A stretch of 54,438 nucleotides of DNA from Halobacterium noricense (GTDB lineage: Archaea; Halobacteriota; Halobacteria; Halobacteriales; Halobacteriaceae): contig NZ_CP089470.1 of NCBI RefSeq assembly GCF_021233435.1, forward strand, positions 1 to 54,438, read 5' to 3'. Within the stretch, counting starts at the first letter, position 1; every line of letters starts with the position of its first letter. Of this stretch, positions 25,191 to 33,713 are shown one piece after another. Under the pieces are notes generated by a model, which worked only from the letters and a program-made list of their open reading frames with translations, was not told the DNA's origin and did not search any database. The translations under genes and the position numbers were made by a program.

Positions 25191-25280
25191 TTATTTAGTA
25201 TCCTCTGAACCCCCAGAACAACCCGCGAGGAGAGACAGACTGCTCGCCCCAACGAGTCCGAGATAATCGCGCCGATTCAT
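25191..25280 (-). CDS. 29-residue Tat lipoprotein, possibly truncated
   Basis: MNRRDYLGLVGASS then LLAGC and the tail SGGSEDTK. This is a complete twin-arginine lipoprotein signal with lipobox, but the frame stops eight residues after the lipidated Cys. Either the 3' part was lost or a minimal lipopeptide is made. The inverted repeat just downstream may mark the break. Confidence 0.5.
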   Translation of the reverse strand: MNRRDYLGLVGASSLSLLAGCSGGSEDTK

Positions 25281-25332
25281 ATCCAAGCGTTCGTGTTAGA
25301 TGCCTAAAAATAGTGGCACAGCCTGCTTGTCG

Positions 25333-25725
25333 CTATGACTTCGCCAGAATGTATGAAGCCACAAGCAGGAACGTTGCAAGCGAGAAGAACACGCCTGCTA
25401 CGGACAAGTGAACGGCATCCTGTATCCCGCCACCAACGAGTATCGCATCGAATGAGATTGCGAGATAGATCAATCCAATACCGGCGGCAACTACGGCAAT
25501 CAGGTAACCGAGCTGTTGCAGCACGTGTTGGCTACCGGTCGCCTGGTTTTCCTGTTCTCCAGTGTCTTGGGTAAGCTGATGTTCTTCTTGCTCATCGAGC
25601 GGTTCTTCAACTGGGTCGCAGTCGTGGTCATGGTAGTGCTTTCGACAGTAATTCTTCCCACAGTCGTCGCACTCCAATAGCGTAGTCCCCGAAATTTCGG
25701 TCCCACATACTTCGCAGGTTGCCAT
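25333..25725 (-). CDS. AN1-like zinc-finger membrane protein
   Basis: A 130-residue protein starting MATCEVCGTEISG. The N-terminal finger has CxxC, CDDCGKNYCRKHYHDHDC at about 20-37, matching the AN1-type Cys/His spacing of archaeal small zinc-finger membrane proteins. An acidic Gln-rich linker and two hydrophobic segments follow (about 70-93 and 100-127). The finger should face the cytoplasm. Role unknown. Confidence 0.72.
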   Translation of the reverse strand: MATCEVCGTEISGTTLLECDDCGKNYCRKHYHDHDCDPVEEPLDEQEEHQLTQDTGEQENQATGSQHVLQQLGYLIAVVAAGIGLIYLAISFDAILVGGGIQDAVHLSVAGVFFSLATFLLVASYILAKS

Positions 25726-25878
25726 AGTCCACTTGTGACATAACACCTAATTAACTGCTGCTCTTTCACGAGGTAAAAATCCGATCAGGACAAGAACTGT
25801 ACTTAGCACCTCTGTCCGTTCACTCTAGTTGGAAACTGGCCAAGGGATGTGTGTTGAGTACGCAGCTAGAATCTAGTG

Positions 25879-26418
25879 ATGACTTATAATAACCCGTCAG
25901 CAATCCCCTGCCTCCCAACCAGCAACCCGGGGTTCACGGCCGCACAACTCGCCAACACGTATCGACTCACCAAGACGTCTTACCGACTCCTCTATACCCA
26001 TCGTGAGTAAGCACAGCCAAGGCATCTGGAGTTCCTCAACCCGAACAGCGGCGGCAACGGACGCATCGAAGAAGGCACGCAGGATGCCCCTGGGAAGACG
26101 ACGGTCGGGCCGACCAGCGACTTCGAGGGGTTCGGCGGACCAGTCAACCTCCCGGATCGCGAAGACGCACCGGACTACGTCTCAGACATGAGTCCCGCAG
26201 AAAAACAACAGTGGGCGTCGGACAACTCAAAGTCGACGTCCGCGGCGTCGTCGGGCCAGGAGGCTCGGGTGGATGTCGTCGTCCAGGAGGTTGCGGCGCG
26301 GATTGATAGTGGCCGTGCGCTTGAGGATGCGCTCCGCGGTGAACTGGAGAACATGACGCCGGAGCTCAAGCAGAAAGTCGTTGATGAGCTGCGCGATGAA
26401 CTGCCGAACCGGCTTTAG
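25879..26418 (+). pseudogene. reading frame interrupted by an in-frame UAA
   Basis: One frame runs from ATG 25879 (MTYNNPSAIPCLPTSN) to a TAA at 26008-26010, then continues open in the same frame (AQPRHLEFLNPNSGGNGRIE) to the stop at 26418. Without the stop it would encode 179 residues; the C-terminal helical part (DVVVQEVAARIDSGRALEDA) can restart at Met 26188 and give 76 residues. Coding character on both sides suggests a recent nonsense change; recoding cannot be excluded. The family was not identified. Confidence 0.55.
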
Positions 26419-26954
26419 TCCTCGTTGATGAGCTGCGCGTCAACCATCGTGATCCGTGGAATCGTGCGGACGTCGTCGTTGACGGTTGTATATTCGTAGA
26501 GGTCTACGGGGCGCCCCCAGAGTTCGAGGACATCATTCTCGAGGTAGCGCTTGTCGCCACCCCACATCGCGACAATATCACCTTGCCACGCTTGATCGTT
26601 TGTGGAGACTTGGAGTTGGAGGTGGTCGATTCCGCCCTCGTATTCGTCGTAGAGCGTCTGGTAGATGCCGCCGTACGGATAGTATATTGGCGTGTTTTCT
26701 TCGGCGTACTGTTCGAAGTTTCGGAAGAGTTCGTCGTACTCGACTTCGACGGCGTCGTCTTTGAGTTCGTCGACGCTTCGGGTTGTTGGCTGCGTGGTTG
26801 TCGGGTCGGGGGTCGATTCCGCCGTCCGTGTGGGTGTCGACTCTGCCGAGGTGGCCGTCGGCGGGTCCGTGCTGGAGTCTCCGCTGCTACTGCAGCCGGC
26901 GAGTCCGAGGATGCTAGCGGTTCCGGCGGCGGTGAGGAAGCGGCGTCGTTGCAT
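26415..26954 (-). CDS. Tat-type lipoprotein with Thr/Pro-rich linker
   Basis: A 179-residue protein: MQRRRFLTAAGTAS (twin arginine), lipobox LAGC at residues 18-21, Ser/Thr/Pro linker to about 60, then a domain with NFEQYAEENTPIYYPYGGIY and IVAMWGGDKRYLENDVLELW, a beta-rich fold like an OB-type surface domain. The 3' end overlaps the convergent gene by 4 bp. Expected on the outer membrane face; function unknown. Confidence 0.75.
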   Translation of the reverse strand: MQRRRFLTAAGTASILGLAGCSSSGDSSTDPPTATSAESTPTRTAESTPDPTTTQPTTRSVDELKDDAVEVEYDELFRNFEQYAEENTPIYYPYGGIYQTLYDEYEGGIDHLQLQVSTNDQAWQGDIVAMWGGDKRYLENDVLELWGRPVDLYEYTTVNDDVRTIPRITMVDAQLINED

Positions 26955-27065
26955 ACGCGGTCGGTTCGAATCGCTTACAAATAGTCGTTCTCCTCACCGC
27001 GTTCTACGAGAGGACAGAGCTTGCCATCCCAGAGTTTATGATGCAATACTGCATAGGGTCAGGTA

Positions 27066-27233
27066 ATGGCGACCAACGATAAGGGTGGTGTCCGAGAGCC
27101 CAACGAGGGCGATATGCTCCCGGACGAGCGCGCTGTCATCGCCGAGCGCGTCGACGAACTCGACGAACTCGACGAGGACGACTACCTTTCGGTCGAGGAC
27201 GTTGCCGACGACTTAGGCATCGATCTCGGCTAA
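27066..27233 (+). CDS. antitoxin of a RelBE/ParDE-type pair
   Basis: A 55-residue very acidic protein, MATNDKGGVREPNEGDMLPD then DYLSVEDVADDLGIDLG. It sits 3 bp before a RelE-like toxin gene, the usual antitoxin-first order. The LSVEDVADDLGI helix resembles antitoxin HTH fragments. It should bind and block the toxin and repress the operon. Confidence 0.7.
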   Translation: MATNDKGGVREPNEGDMLPDERAVIAERVDELDELDEDDYLSVEDVADDLGIDLG

Positions 27234-27236
27234 GCC

Positions 27237-27572
27237 GTGCCGCACGCGCCCAGCTATCTCGAAATTCTCCCGTCTGCCCGAGACGACATCGCCGGTATTC
27301 AGGAGTACAATCCCGAGCACGCCGAGCGCATCCTCAAGAAAATTCAGGACTGGCAGGAGAAAATCCAGTGGGGGCGGGTTCCCCAAGAGCACATGACGTA
27401 TCTCACCGATGCAGGGCCGTACAACTTCTATCGAGACTACGTTGGCAAAAGCGGGTATCGAGTGATCTACGAGATCTCCAGCGATACGATGCGCGTTGTG
27501 GCAGTCCTCCCGAAGGGCGACGATACATACGACGTAGACGAGCTCACACGCCGTATGAACCGCCACACGTAG
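27237..27572 (+). CDS. RelE/ParE-superfamily toxin
   Basis: A 111-residue protein with a GTG start directly after the antitoxin stop. It shows the RelE/ParE pattern: ILPSARDDIAGIQEYNPEHA (helical hairpin), MTYLTDAGPYNFYRDYVGKS, GYRVIYEISSDTMRVVAVLP. Conserved Arg and Tyr residues in GYRVIYEI are in place. Likely an mRNA interferase or gyrase-type toxin that stabilises the replicon; which of these cannot be told. Confidence 0.82.
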   Translation: MPHAPSYLEILPSARDDIAGIQEYNPEHAERILKKIQDWQEKIQWGRVPQEHMTYLTDAGPYNFYRDYVGKSGYRVIYEISSDTMRVVAVLPKGDDTYDVDELTRRMNRHT

Positions 27573-27698
27573 CCTCTTATTTCTCTCACTCCCACGAAAC
27601 GGTCGTCTTACCACGACAACGGCGACCGCTGGAGGTTCAATCACTGCCGATGGGGATCGCACGGGACTGACACCGCCACCAATCACAGACCATGATCC

Positions 27699-28487
27699 GT
27701 GAGACACACCCCCAACAGCGCGCGTGAACGAACGCGTTCGGAGCAAGAAGCTGTCCGTGAGAAGATCGATGCCTACGACCAGTTCATCTCGCAAGTCCAA
27801 GACTTCTCACCAGAATCAGAGCGCTCCAGCCAACGAGCACCGGTAGTTTCGGCCGGCGGGACACAGTCCGCTGTATCTGCAACCGGAACGGAGACAGGCT
27901 GTGCCAGAGTCCGATCCGCGTTTCGGGACACCGTTCGACCTCACAGTGTCGACAACCTTGATTCCGATGAGCCACTGCTCGAGACGATTCACTCGGAACT
28001 CTCTGAATCGATTGCCGTTGCCCTTGCACCGGCGACGGAGTCCCGATTGACGAGCACTCTCCAAGAGACCATTGTGGCAGCATCACAGACCCGACGCGCC
28101 GAGGCCCAAGCGATGGAGGCAGCGGTGGGCCGAGAAATCAAGCAGCTAGAGACGGCTACAGAGACTATCAAACCGATTCTGGAATGGCTGGTCGACGCCG
28201 ACGAAACACCGCTCACCGAGCTCGGATTCGACAAACTGCAGGCCCGACACTCGACGCTCGATACGTATCGCGAGCACTGTACACAGCTACTGACGGACCG
28301 ACAAGCCTTCCTCGACCAGTCGACGAACCATGGCGGCCAAGCCGGGATCACTCATCGCACGCTCATTGAGTACCTCTACCACGACCTTCCCATCAGTCAT
28401 CCTGTCCTTTCGACGAACGTGCGGGTTGAGACGCTGTGCGCCGACAGCCAACGAAGAATACGTGAGCACCTCACCCGACGCATCTGA
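27699..28487 (+). CDS. helical haloarchaeal protein (possibly DUF7260)
   Basis: A 262-residue protein with a GTG start. It is nearly all alpha-helical: RTRSEQEAVREKIDAYDQFI at the N-terminus, a Ser/Thr linker, then long helices (AEAQAMEAAVGREIKQLETA, LEWLVDADETPLTELG). The N-terminal coiled-coil pattern recalls a haloarchaeal family of unknown function, DUF7260, but the match is from memory. No catalytic motif is visible. Confidence 0.5.
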   Translation: MRHTPNSARERTRSEQEAVREKIDAYDQFISQVQDFSPESERSSQRAPVVSAGGTQSAVSATGTETGCARVRSAFRDTVRPHSVDNLDSDEPLLETIHSELSESIAVALAPATESRLTSTLQETIVAASQTRRAEAQAMEAAVGREIKQLETATETIKPILEWLVDADETPLTELGFDKLQARHSTLDTYREHCTQLLTDRQAFLDQSTNHGGQAGITHRTLIEYLYHDLPISHPVLSTNVRVETLCADSQRRIREHLTRRI

Positions 28488-28559
28488 GTCTGGCTCGTAG
28501 TAGTGGGTGGCCGGTGAATTCAAGACACTACGTAAGAAATCCTTCCGCTGAACGATCTA

Positions 28560-28823
28560 ATGAGCACCGACGATCCTGAAGTAACTACTGTGACCTCGAA
28601 GGGGCAGATCACAATCCCGAGCCAGTTGCGCAAGCAGTTCGGGATCGAGAAGGGGACGAAGCTGATGGTCGTCCCAACCGACTACGGGCTTGTCCTGAAG
28701 AAACTCGAGCTCCCATCGGTCGAAGAGTTCCAACAGCGGGTCGAAGAGCGAGCCGAAACAGTCGAATTGTCGATGGAGAAAGTTGATGAGTTAGTGCACG
28801 AGGCGCGAGGATCTGGTGAATGA
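28560..28823 (+). CDS. AbrB/SpoVT-type antitoxin, orphan
   Basis: An 87-residue swapped-hairpin DNA-binding protein: VTTVTSKGQITIPSQLRKQF, GIEKGTKLMVVPTDYGLVLK, then a helical C-terminus. This is the VapB-like AbrB family, normally followed by a PIN-domain VapC toxin. No toxin gene follows: within five bases the sequence switches to the antisense of a truncated coupling-protein gene. So the pair has lost its toxin, or the antitoxin was captured at a recombination junction. Confidence 0.85.
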   Translation: MSTDDPEVTTVTSKGQITIPSQLRKQFGIEKGTKLMVVPTDYGLVLKKLELPSVEEFQQRVEERAETVELSMEKVDELVHEARGSGE

Positions 28824-28825
28824 AT

Positions 28826-29226
28826 GGTTTTCCCTGCGCCGTCGTTCCGCTCACCCAGAGGTGTCGGCGGAGCGCTGGGAACCGAATCGGTGCCTCACGG
28901 AAGCCGTTGCGGGCGGTGTCGTCGTAGCCAATCCAGAGTGGACGTTCGGGGTCTTCGACAGCACGTTCGAACATTCGGCGAGCCTTCTTCCCGGCCACTG
29001 GCCCCTCTGCCTCGGTTTGGGAGACAACTTCGTACTGGCCGGCCCGCTCGACGTCCACCATGGAGACGTCGTACTGGTCGCCGGTCAGCGACTCTTGTTG
29101 GGGGTTTGGGCCATCCGAACCGTCCTGTTGCTGGGCTTCGTACTGGCTGGTGTCTTCGTCTCCCTCTTCGTCTTCAGGTTGGTCGATGAACTTCGACTCG
29201 TCATCATTACTCCCGAATCCAAGCAT
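28826..29226 (-). pseudogene. truncated T4SS coupling ATPase (VirD4/TraG-like), N-terminal part
   Basis: The reverse-strand gene starts MLGFGSNDDESKFIDQ, has an acidic Gln-rich region, then PLWIGYDDTARNGFREAPIR and RRHLWVSGTTAQGK, ending in the Walker A motif of a haloarchaeal conjugative coupling ATPase. Homology stops after the P-loop Lys at 28828; the frame then runs into the antisense of the abrB gene to a stop at 28609. The nucleotide-binding core, Walker B and all-alpha domain are missing and I find no remainder in the window. The 2-bp gap to the upstream gene indicates an operon. The coupling function should be lost. Confidence 0.75.
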
Positions 29227-29228
29227 CG

Positions 29229-30392
29229 TCAGTCCTCTCCACTATCGGCAGCCGCGTCAGTTGGCCACCCGTCGTCACTGCTGGCCTCCTGGTCGGTTGC
29301 AACATCGGTTGTATTGGCTTCGTCTTTCGAGGCTTCAGCAGCAATCTGGGAGCCGGACTGCGTCGATTTCCACGGAATCTGTGGGACTTCAATGTCCTTG
29401 TTAGGGATGTGTGCAAGGCCGGCGACCTCGTCGATGCTGAGTATCATTCCACGGTCGATCCACCGCCGTTCGAACATTTTGACGAGTAACTGCTGCATTT
29501 CCTCGTCGGTTGCCTTAACGGGGTGGTGGTCGAGGCCCTGCTCAGAGGTGGCGTTGTAGTATTTCGCGAACATCGAGGCGATGCCACGGGCGCGTTCACG
29601 GGCCTCACGCGGCTGTGGTGACGCCGCAAGCACACGAACGTTGACGTGGAAGCCCTGCTCGCCGCGCTGCTGCTCAACGATTTTCGCGGCTTCCTTGTCC
29701 TTGCTACTGCTGTCGCGTTCCTCGAGCTCGCGAATCCCCAGCCAGAAGAGTGGATCCTTGAAGCCCGCGACCTCCCCATTTCGCAGATCCGTAGCGACGT
29801 CCCCAACTGATTCCCCATTTGGGCCGTTCTCCGTCCAGTCTTTCGGTGCTGGCTTGAAGACGACTTGGACGACCGCGAGTGAGTCGTCAAGGGTGAGCAT
29901 TTCACCCATAATATCGCTGTACGGGTCGCCGTGCTCGAACCCCTCGGCGTTGTGGTGGCGGATCGGCAGAAACGTGTGGCGTTCCTCTGCGAGGGTGGCG
30001 GCGGCGACGTGATCCGTCGGCCGCAGTTCCGGGAACGCTGGACCTGTGGTCCGTGGCGTCACCTCCGAATTGGTGTAGGTGTTGGTAGTGCGGCGTTGGA
30101 AGCGGTCACTGGCTCGGTCGTTGGCAGCGTAGAGGCGAAATGAGAATTGGCCGCGGTCAAACCAGATTTCGAAGGCGTGGGCGTCACTCGCGTTCCTACC
30201 GTCCCGGATACGGACGTCGTGGAGGGCTTGGAGGAGATTCGCGCCGGCTTCGATACCGTCGTTATCTCGGTAGGGATGGATATCGAGTAGTTGGCCGGGG
30301 ACGCTTTCGACAGGGACGTCATATCGCGTCTGTATCGGATAGGTGCCGTATTCTTTGGCTTCGCGCGAGTTGTCGTCGAACAGGAGGCCCAT
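29229..30392 (-). CDS. T4SS-associated protein upstream of coupling ATPase
   Basis: A 387-residue protein starting MGLLFDDNSREAKEYGTYPI. It has no membrane segment. Features include FEIWFDRGQFSFRLYAANDR, TFLPIRHHNAEGFEHGDPYS, MLTLDDSLAVVQVVFKPAPK and GEQGFHVNVRVLAASPQPRE, a pattern like the N-terminal non-ATPase domain of VirB4/coupling proteins. The C-terminal 70 residues are acidic and disordered. It ends 2 bp before the coupling ATPase, so the two probably act together at the cytoplasmic face. A subunit role is inferred from context. Confidence 0.6.
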   Translation of the reverse strand: MGLLFDDNSREAKEYGTYPIQTRYDVPVESVPGQLLDIHPYRDNDGIEAGANLLQALHDVRIRDGRNASDAHAFEIWFDRGQFSFRLYAANDRASDRFQRRTTNTYTNSEVTPRTTGPAFPELRPTDHVAAATLAEERHTFLPIRHHNAEGFEHGDPYSDIMGEMLTLDDSLAVVQVVFKPAPKDWTENGPNGESVGDVATDLRNGEVAGFKDPLFWLGIRELEERDSSSKDKEAAKIVEQQRGEQGFHVNVRVLAASPQPREARERARGIASMFAKYYNATSEQGLDHHPVKATDEEMQQLLVKMFERRWIDRGMILSIDEVAGLAHIPNKDIEVPQIPWKSTQSGSQIAAEASKDEANTTDVATDQEASSDDGWPTDAAADSGED

Positions 30393-30560
30393 GCCGTACG
30401 GATGGGGCGTAACCTACTTATTAATTGTTGGCTACTAGAGGGGATTCTATTATTTGAGAATGACTGGTGGGTGCTGCTGCTATCGGATCGTAGTGCGCGA
30501 AAGAAAATACGGGTAGGGGATTTGGGATGACCGCCTTACGGGCGGTCAGATCGTGTTGCG

Positions 30561-33473
30561 TTAATTCTGGCGGAGGGCCAGCAGGGCAGCACCGAGCACG
30601 GCGATGAGCGCGATGCCCATGCCGAAGCCGGGGATGCCGCTACCGGATTCGCCAGACGTGGTCTCTTCAGCCGAGGTGGTGGACGGAGCTTCCGTCGTGG
30701 ACGGACCTTCCGTCGTACTCGGACCTTCCGTCGTGGACGGACCTTCCGTCGTGGACGGACCTTCCGTCGTCGACGGAGTGGTGGTCTCCTCGACTTCTTC
30801 GACGATTTCGATGTCCTGACGGTCAGTCGTCTCACCGTCGTCGGACTCGACCGAGTACTCGCCAGGCTCGACGTTCGCGAGGCTCATCTCGACGGACCAC
30901 TGCCCGTCGGTGCCCCACTCTTCGGTGCTGGTCAGCGTCACCGAGTCACCATCCTGGTCGAGCAGTTCGACCGTGATGGTGTTGTCGTCAGGCTGGCGGT
31001 TGGTCTGGCCCTCGACCGTGAGCGTGCCGCCGGCTTCAACGCCGTCGACAGACTCGATGGTCGTGAGCGCGCTCGCAAGGCGGAGTTCTTCGGTGACGAT
31101 CAGGTCGTCGCTTGCCGTGTCGTCAACCGTGTTCGAGAGAATCTGCTCGCGAACCTGCTCCCCGCTACTGGACCCGCTCGCCCAGCCAGTATCATTTTCA
31201 ATCTGTTCTTCGAGGACGGAAGCCGTATCGTAGGTGCCGCTCTCGCCGAACGTACCGTCACGGCCGGACGACAAGATGTGGGCGGAAACGGTGCCCTCAT
31301 TCAGCTCGCCGAGGCTGAGGCCGTCGTTGTCGAACGTGCCGTCGTTGTCGACGGAGATCGTGTGCGCGACCGCGTCGCCGCGCTCGTCGACGAACGCGAC
31401 AACGAGGTTGTTCTTGCCGGGCGCGGTACCTTCAACGGCAGCCTCGCCGTCTTCAATTGCGATCTGGCCGTTGTAGGTCTGGAATGAGCCGTTGAGCTCC
31501 GTGTCCGTCACCGTGATCGACGAGACACTGCTCACACCACTGTTGAACTCGGACGTGGTGAGATTCGAGTCAGGGGTGTTTTCGTTGTCGACGGCAGCGT
31601 CTTCAGCACTGATGAGGCCGAGCCGGTACGAACCCGGCAGCGAGAGCAGGTCGTTACCCTCGTTACCGGCATCGTCGGTGAGGGTTACGCCGTCCTCACT
31701 GAACGTGTCGTCGCTGTCGACTTCGATCGAGCGATCGCCGTCGATTTCGACGAGCTGGAAGTCATTGTTACTGCGAGCGTACACCGAGACCTCGTCGATC
31801 CCAGCGCTCGCCGTCCCGTTCACAGTCGCTTCGGAGCCCACGACGTATGCACCAGTCGGACTGTCAAGGGAGACAGTGCCCTGGTTCACGTCGAAGGACT
31901 GGTCGTCGTCGGTTTCAGCATCGGTCAGGTTCCCCACGTTGTTGAGTTCGCCGTTGTCCACGTTCACGTAGGTGTCGGCGTTCTCGCTGCCGGACGCGGG
32001 GTAGAGGTCGATGTCGATGGACGAGTCGTCGAGGTACTGCGTGTTGATGGAGCCAACACCGTTGCCGTCATCAATCTCGACGATTCCGTACACGGAGTCA
32101 ACCTCGCTCAGGGTTGTGTCATTAGACTCGAGGTCGTCGGCCGTGCGTGGTTTGTTGGCGTCACCGTCGATGACACCGGTTTCGCTGGTGTCACCGACGT
32201 TCCGGAGGATGTTCGTCGCGTTGCTCGCGGAGATCCCATCACGGAAGTCACTCGAGTCGATGGTGACTGCGTGGAAGTTGCCTTCCGGGCTGTTTTCGAT
32301 GGTGTATCCGAGGTTCTCACCCTGCACGACCTCGTCGGCCGCCAGGCTCAGCGACGCCGTCTGCGAGGACGAAATCGTCACGGAAACTGTCTCCGTGGCG
32401 CTGCCCTCGTCGAGGTGTTCGGCACCCTCGACGGTGAAGGTGTATTCACCAGAGTCGACGGCAGTCGGGTCAATGTTGAATTCGACATTGCCGTTCTGGT
32501 TCGTGATCTCGTCATCGGTGACGATTTCGTCGGTGACGTCGAGGCCGTCCTCGTCTTCGACGATCAGCTCGATGTCTTCAGCGTTGTAGTAGTTGTAGTC
32601 GGTTTCGACAGTTGCCGTGTCCGAATCCGTGGTGAGGATGCCACCGCTAACGTCGGATTCGTCAGCGTTCCACACTTCGAGCATCGTCACACGCGGCGTC
32701 GACACCGTCAGATTAAAGCCATCCGGTCCCTCGTAGGAACCGGTGGTCTGGTCGTCCGGAATCGGCATCTCAAGCGGGACGCCCTGGTCGGAGCCGCTGG
32801 CCCGCTCGAACTCGTTCGCGTTGGGCTCCGCGGTACCATCCTTGAAGGTCAGGTCCTCCTCACCCTGGTAGACGACTTGACCGGGGTAGACCGTCTCGTA
32901 CTGGTTCGGCGTATCGTCATCGTTGTTCTGCCGATTGTCCGCGTTCTCCGTGCTGCTCACTGTGATCGACGTGATTGAACCGGATGCAGCGTCGCCGCCG
33001 GTATCATCCACATCTGCCGAGAACTCAACAGGTGTGGTACCACTGTCGATAGTCGGGTACTGGACAGTCGGATCATTCAGGGTAACTGTAACATCAGTTC
33101 CTGCCGTATCAACGTCAAAGGCCCCTTCAATGACGCCGTTGTCGTTGGGGCTGGCAGTTCCACTAACTTCGGCGCTACCTTCAGTTGCCTCAACGTCCAT
33201 ACTGCTGAGGCTCGTGAATTCACCACCGTTGTTAGCACTGATGTCCAGATTTACCGTCTGATCGGTTGCAGCGATGTCGGTGACGGTAAAGCTAATTGAG
33301 CTATACTCTACTGTTTCGCCGGAAGAGACATCCGAATCGTCGCTAATGTCTCCGGGAATAACTTCATTAGCTGCGGCGGCGGTTCCTGTAAAGGCGATGC
33401 CGGCTGCGAATACGGAGCCGATCATCAGCGCAGTCAGGAAGACCGCGCGGAGCTTATTTGTTGTATCTGTCAT
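30561..33473 (-). CDS. S-layer-type glycoprotein with PGF-CTERM anchor
   Basis: A 970-residue surface protein starting MTDTTNKLRAVFLTALMIGS; Met at 33488 is an alternative and the longer frame to 33665 is not supported. It has a Sec signal ending TGTAAAANE and a long beta-rich acidic body with repeated Ig-like segments. A Thr-rich linker contains four STTEGP hexapeptides, and the C-terminus GIPGFGMGIALIAVLG plus RQN is the PGF-CTERM signal processed by archaeosortase A. This is the architecture of haloarchaeal S-layer glycoproteins. It lies between coupling-protein genes and the VirB4 cluster, which suggests an element-encoded coat that alters the recipient surface, cell contacts or vesicles. 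Confidence 0.88.
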   Translation of the reverse strand: MTDTTNKLRAVFLTALMIGSVFAAGIAFTGTAAAANEVIPGDISDDSDVSSGETVEYSSISFTVTDIAATDQTVNLDISANNGGEFTSLSSMDVEATEGSAEVSGTASPNDNGVIEGAFDVDTAGTDVTVTLNDPTVQYPTIDSGTTPVEFSADVDDTGGDAASGSITSITVSSTENADNRQNNDDDTPNQYETVYPGQVVYQGEEDLTFKDGTAEPNANEFERASGSDQGVPLEMPIPDDQTTGSYEGPDGFNLTVSTPRVTMLEVWNADESDVSGGILTTDSDTATVETDYNYYNAEDIELIVEDEDGLDVTDEIVTDDEITNQNGNVEFNIDPTAVDSGEYTFTVEGAEHLDEGSATETVSVTISSSQTASLSLAADEVVQGENLGYTIENSPEGNFHAVTIDSSDFRDGISASNATNILRNVGDTSETGVIDGDANKPRTADDLESNDTTLSEVDSVYGIVEIDDGNGVGSINTQYLDDSSIDIDLYPASGSENADTYVNVDNGELNNVGNLTDAETDDDQSFDVNQGTVSLDSPTGAYVVGSEATVNGTASAGIDEVSVYARSNNDFQLVEIDGDRSIEVDSDDTFSEDGVTLTDDAGNEGNDLLSLPGSYRLGLISAEDAAVDNENTPDSNLTTSEFNSGVSSVSSITVTDTELNGSFQTYNGQIAIEDGEAAVEGTAPGKNNLVVAFVDERGDAVAHTISVDNDGTFDNDGLSLGELNEGTVSAHILSSGRDGTFGESGTYDTASVLEEQIENDTGWASGSSSGEQVREQILSNTVDDTASDDLIVTEELRLASALTTIESVDGVEAGGTLTVEGQTNRQPDDNTITVELLDQDGDSVTLTSTEEWGTDGQWSVEMSLANVEPGEYSVESDDGETTDRQDIEIVEEVEETTTPSTTEGPSTTEGPSTTEGPSTTEGPSTTEAPSTTSAEETTSGESGSGIPGFGMGIALIAVLGAALLALRQN

Positions 33474-33713
33474 GGTTTGCGTTTGCATGCTCGCTGATTT
33501 GCCAGGTCTCCCAGCCCATCCGTCATGGGTCGGATACTGTGACGCCCTCAGCGCGGCGTGAGGGGCTTGGGTAGGGGTAGATACCACTTCTCTCCCCTTA
33601 CATATATGCCTTGTGTGAAATATCGGCGTGTCACGGCCGCTACCCCCCGTATGCGACACACTCACACACTGGAAGCAATACTCTTATGTACCGTATCCAT
33701 ACCAATCACGTGA

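Noticed and set aside
26955-26985. tRNA-like T-loop sequence GGTTCGAATCG
   Set aside because: No acceptor, D or anticodon stems fit around it; it is in the leader of a lipoprotein gene.
33489-33665. Longer N-terminus for the S-layer-type protein
   Set aside because: The signal peptide begins at MTDTTNKLRAVF; upstream codons are non-hydrophobic and cross a promoter-like region.
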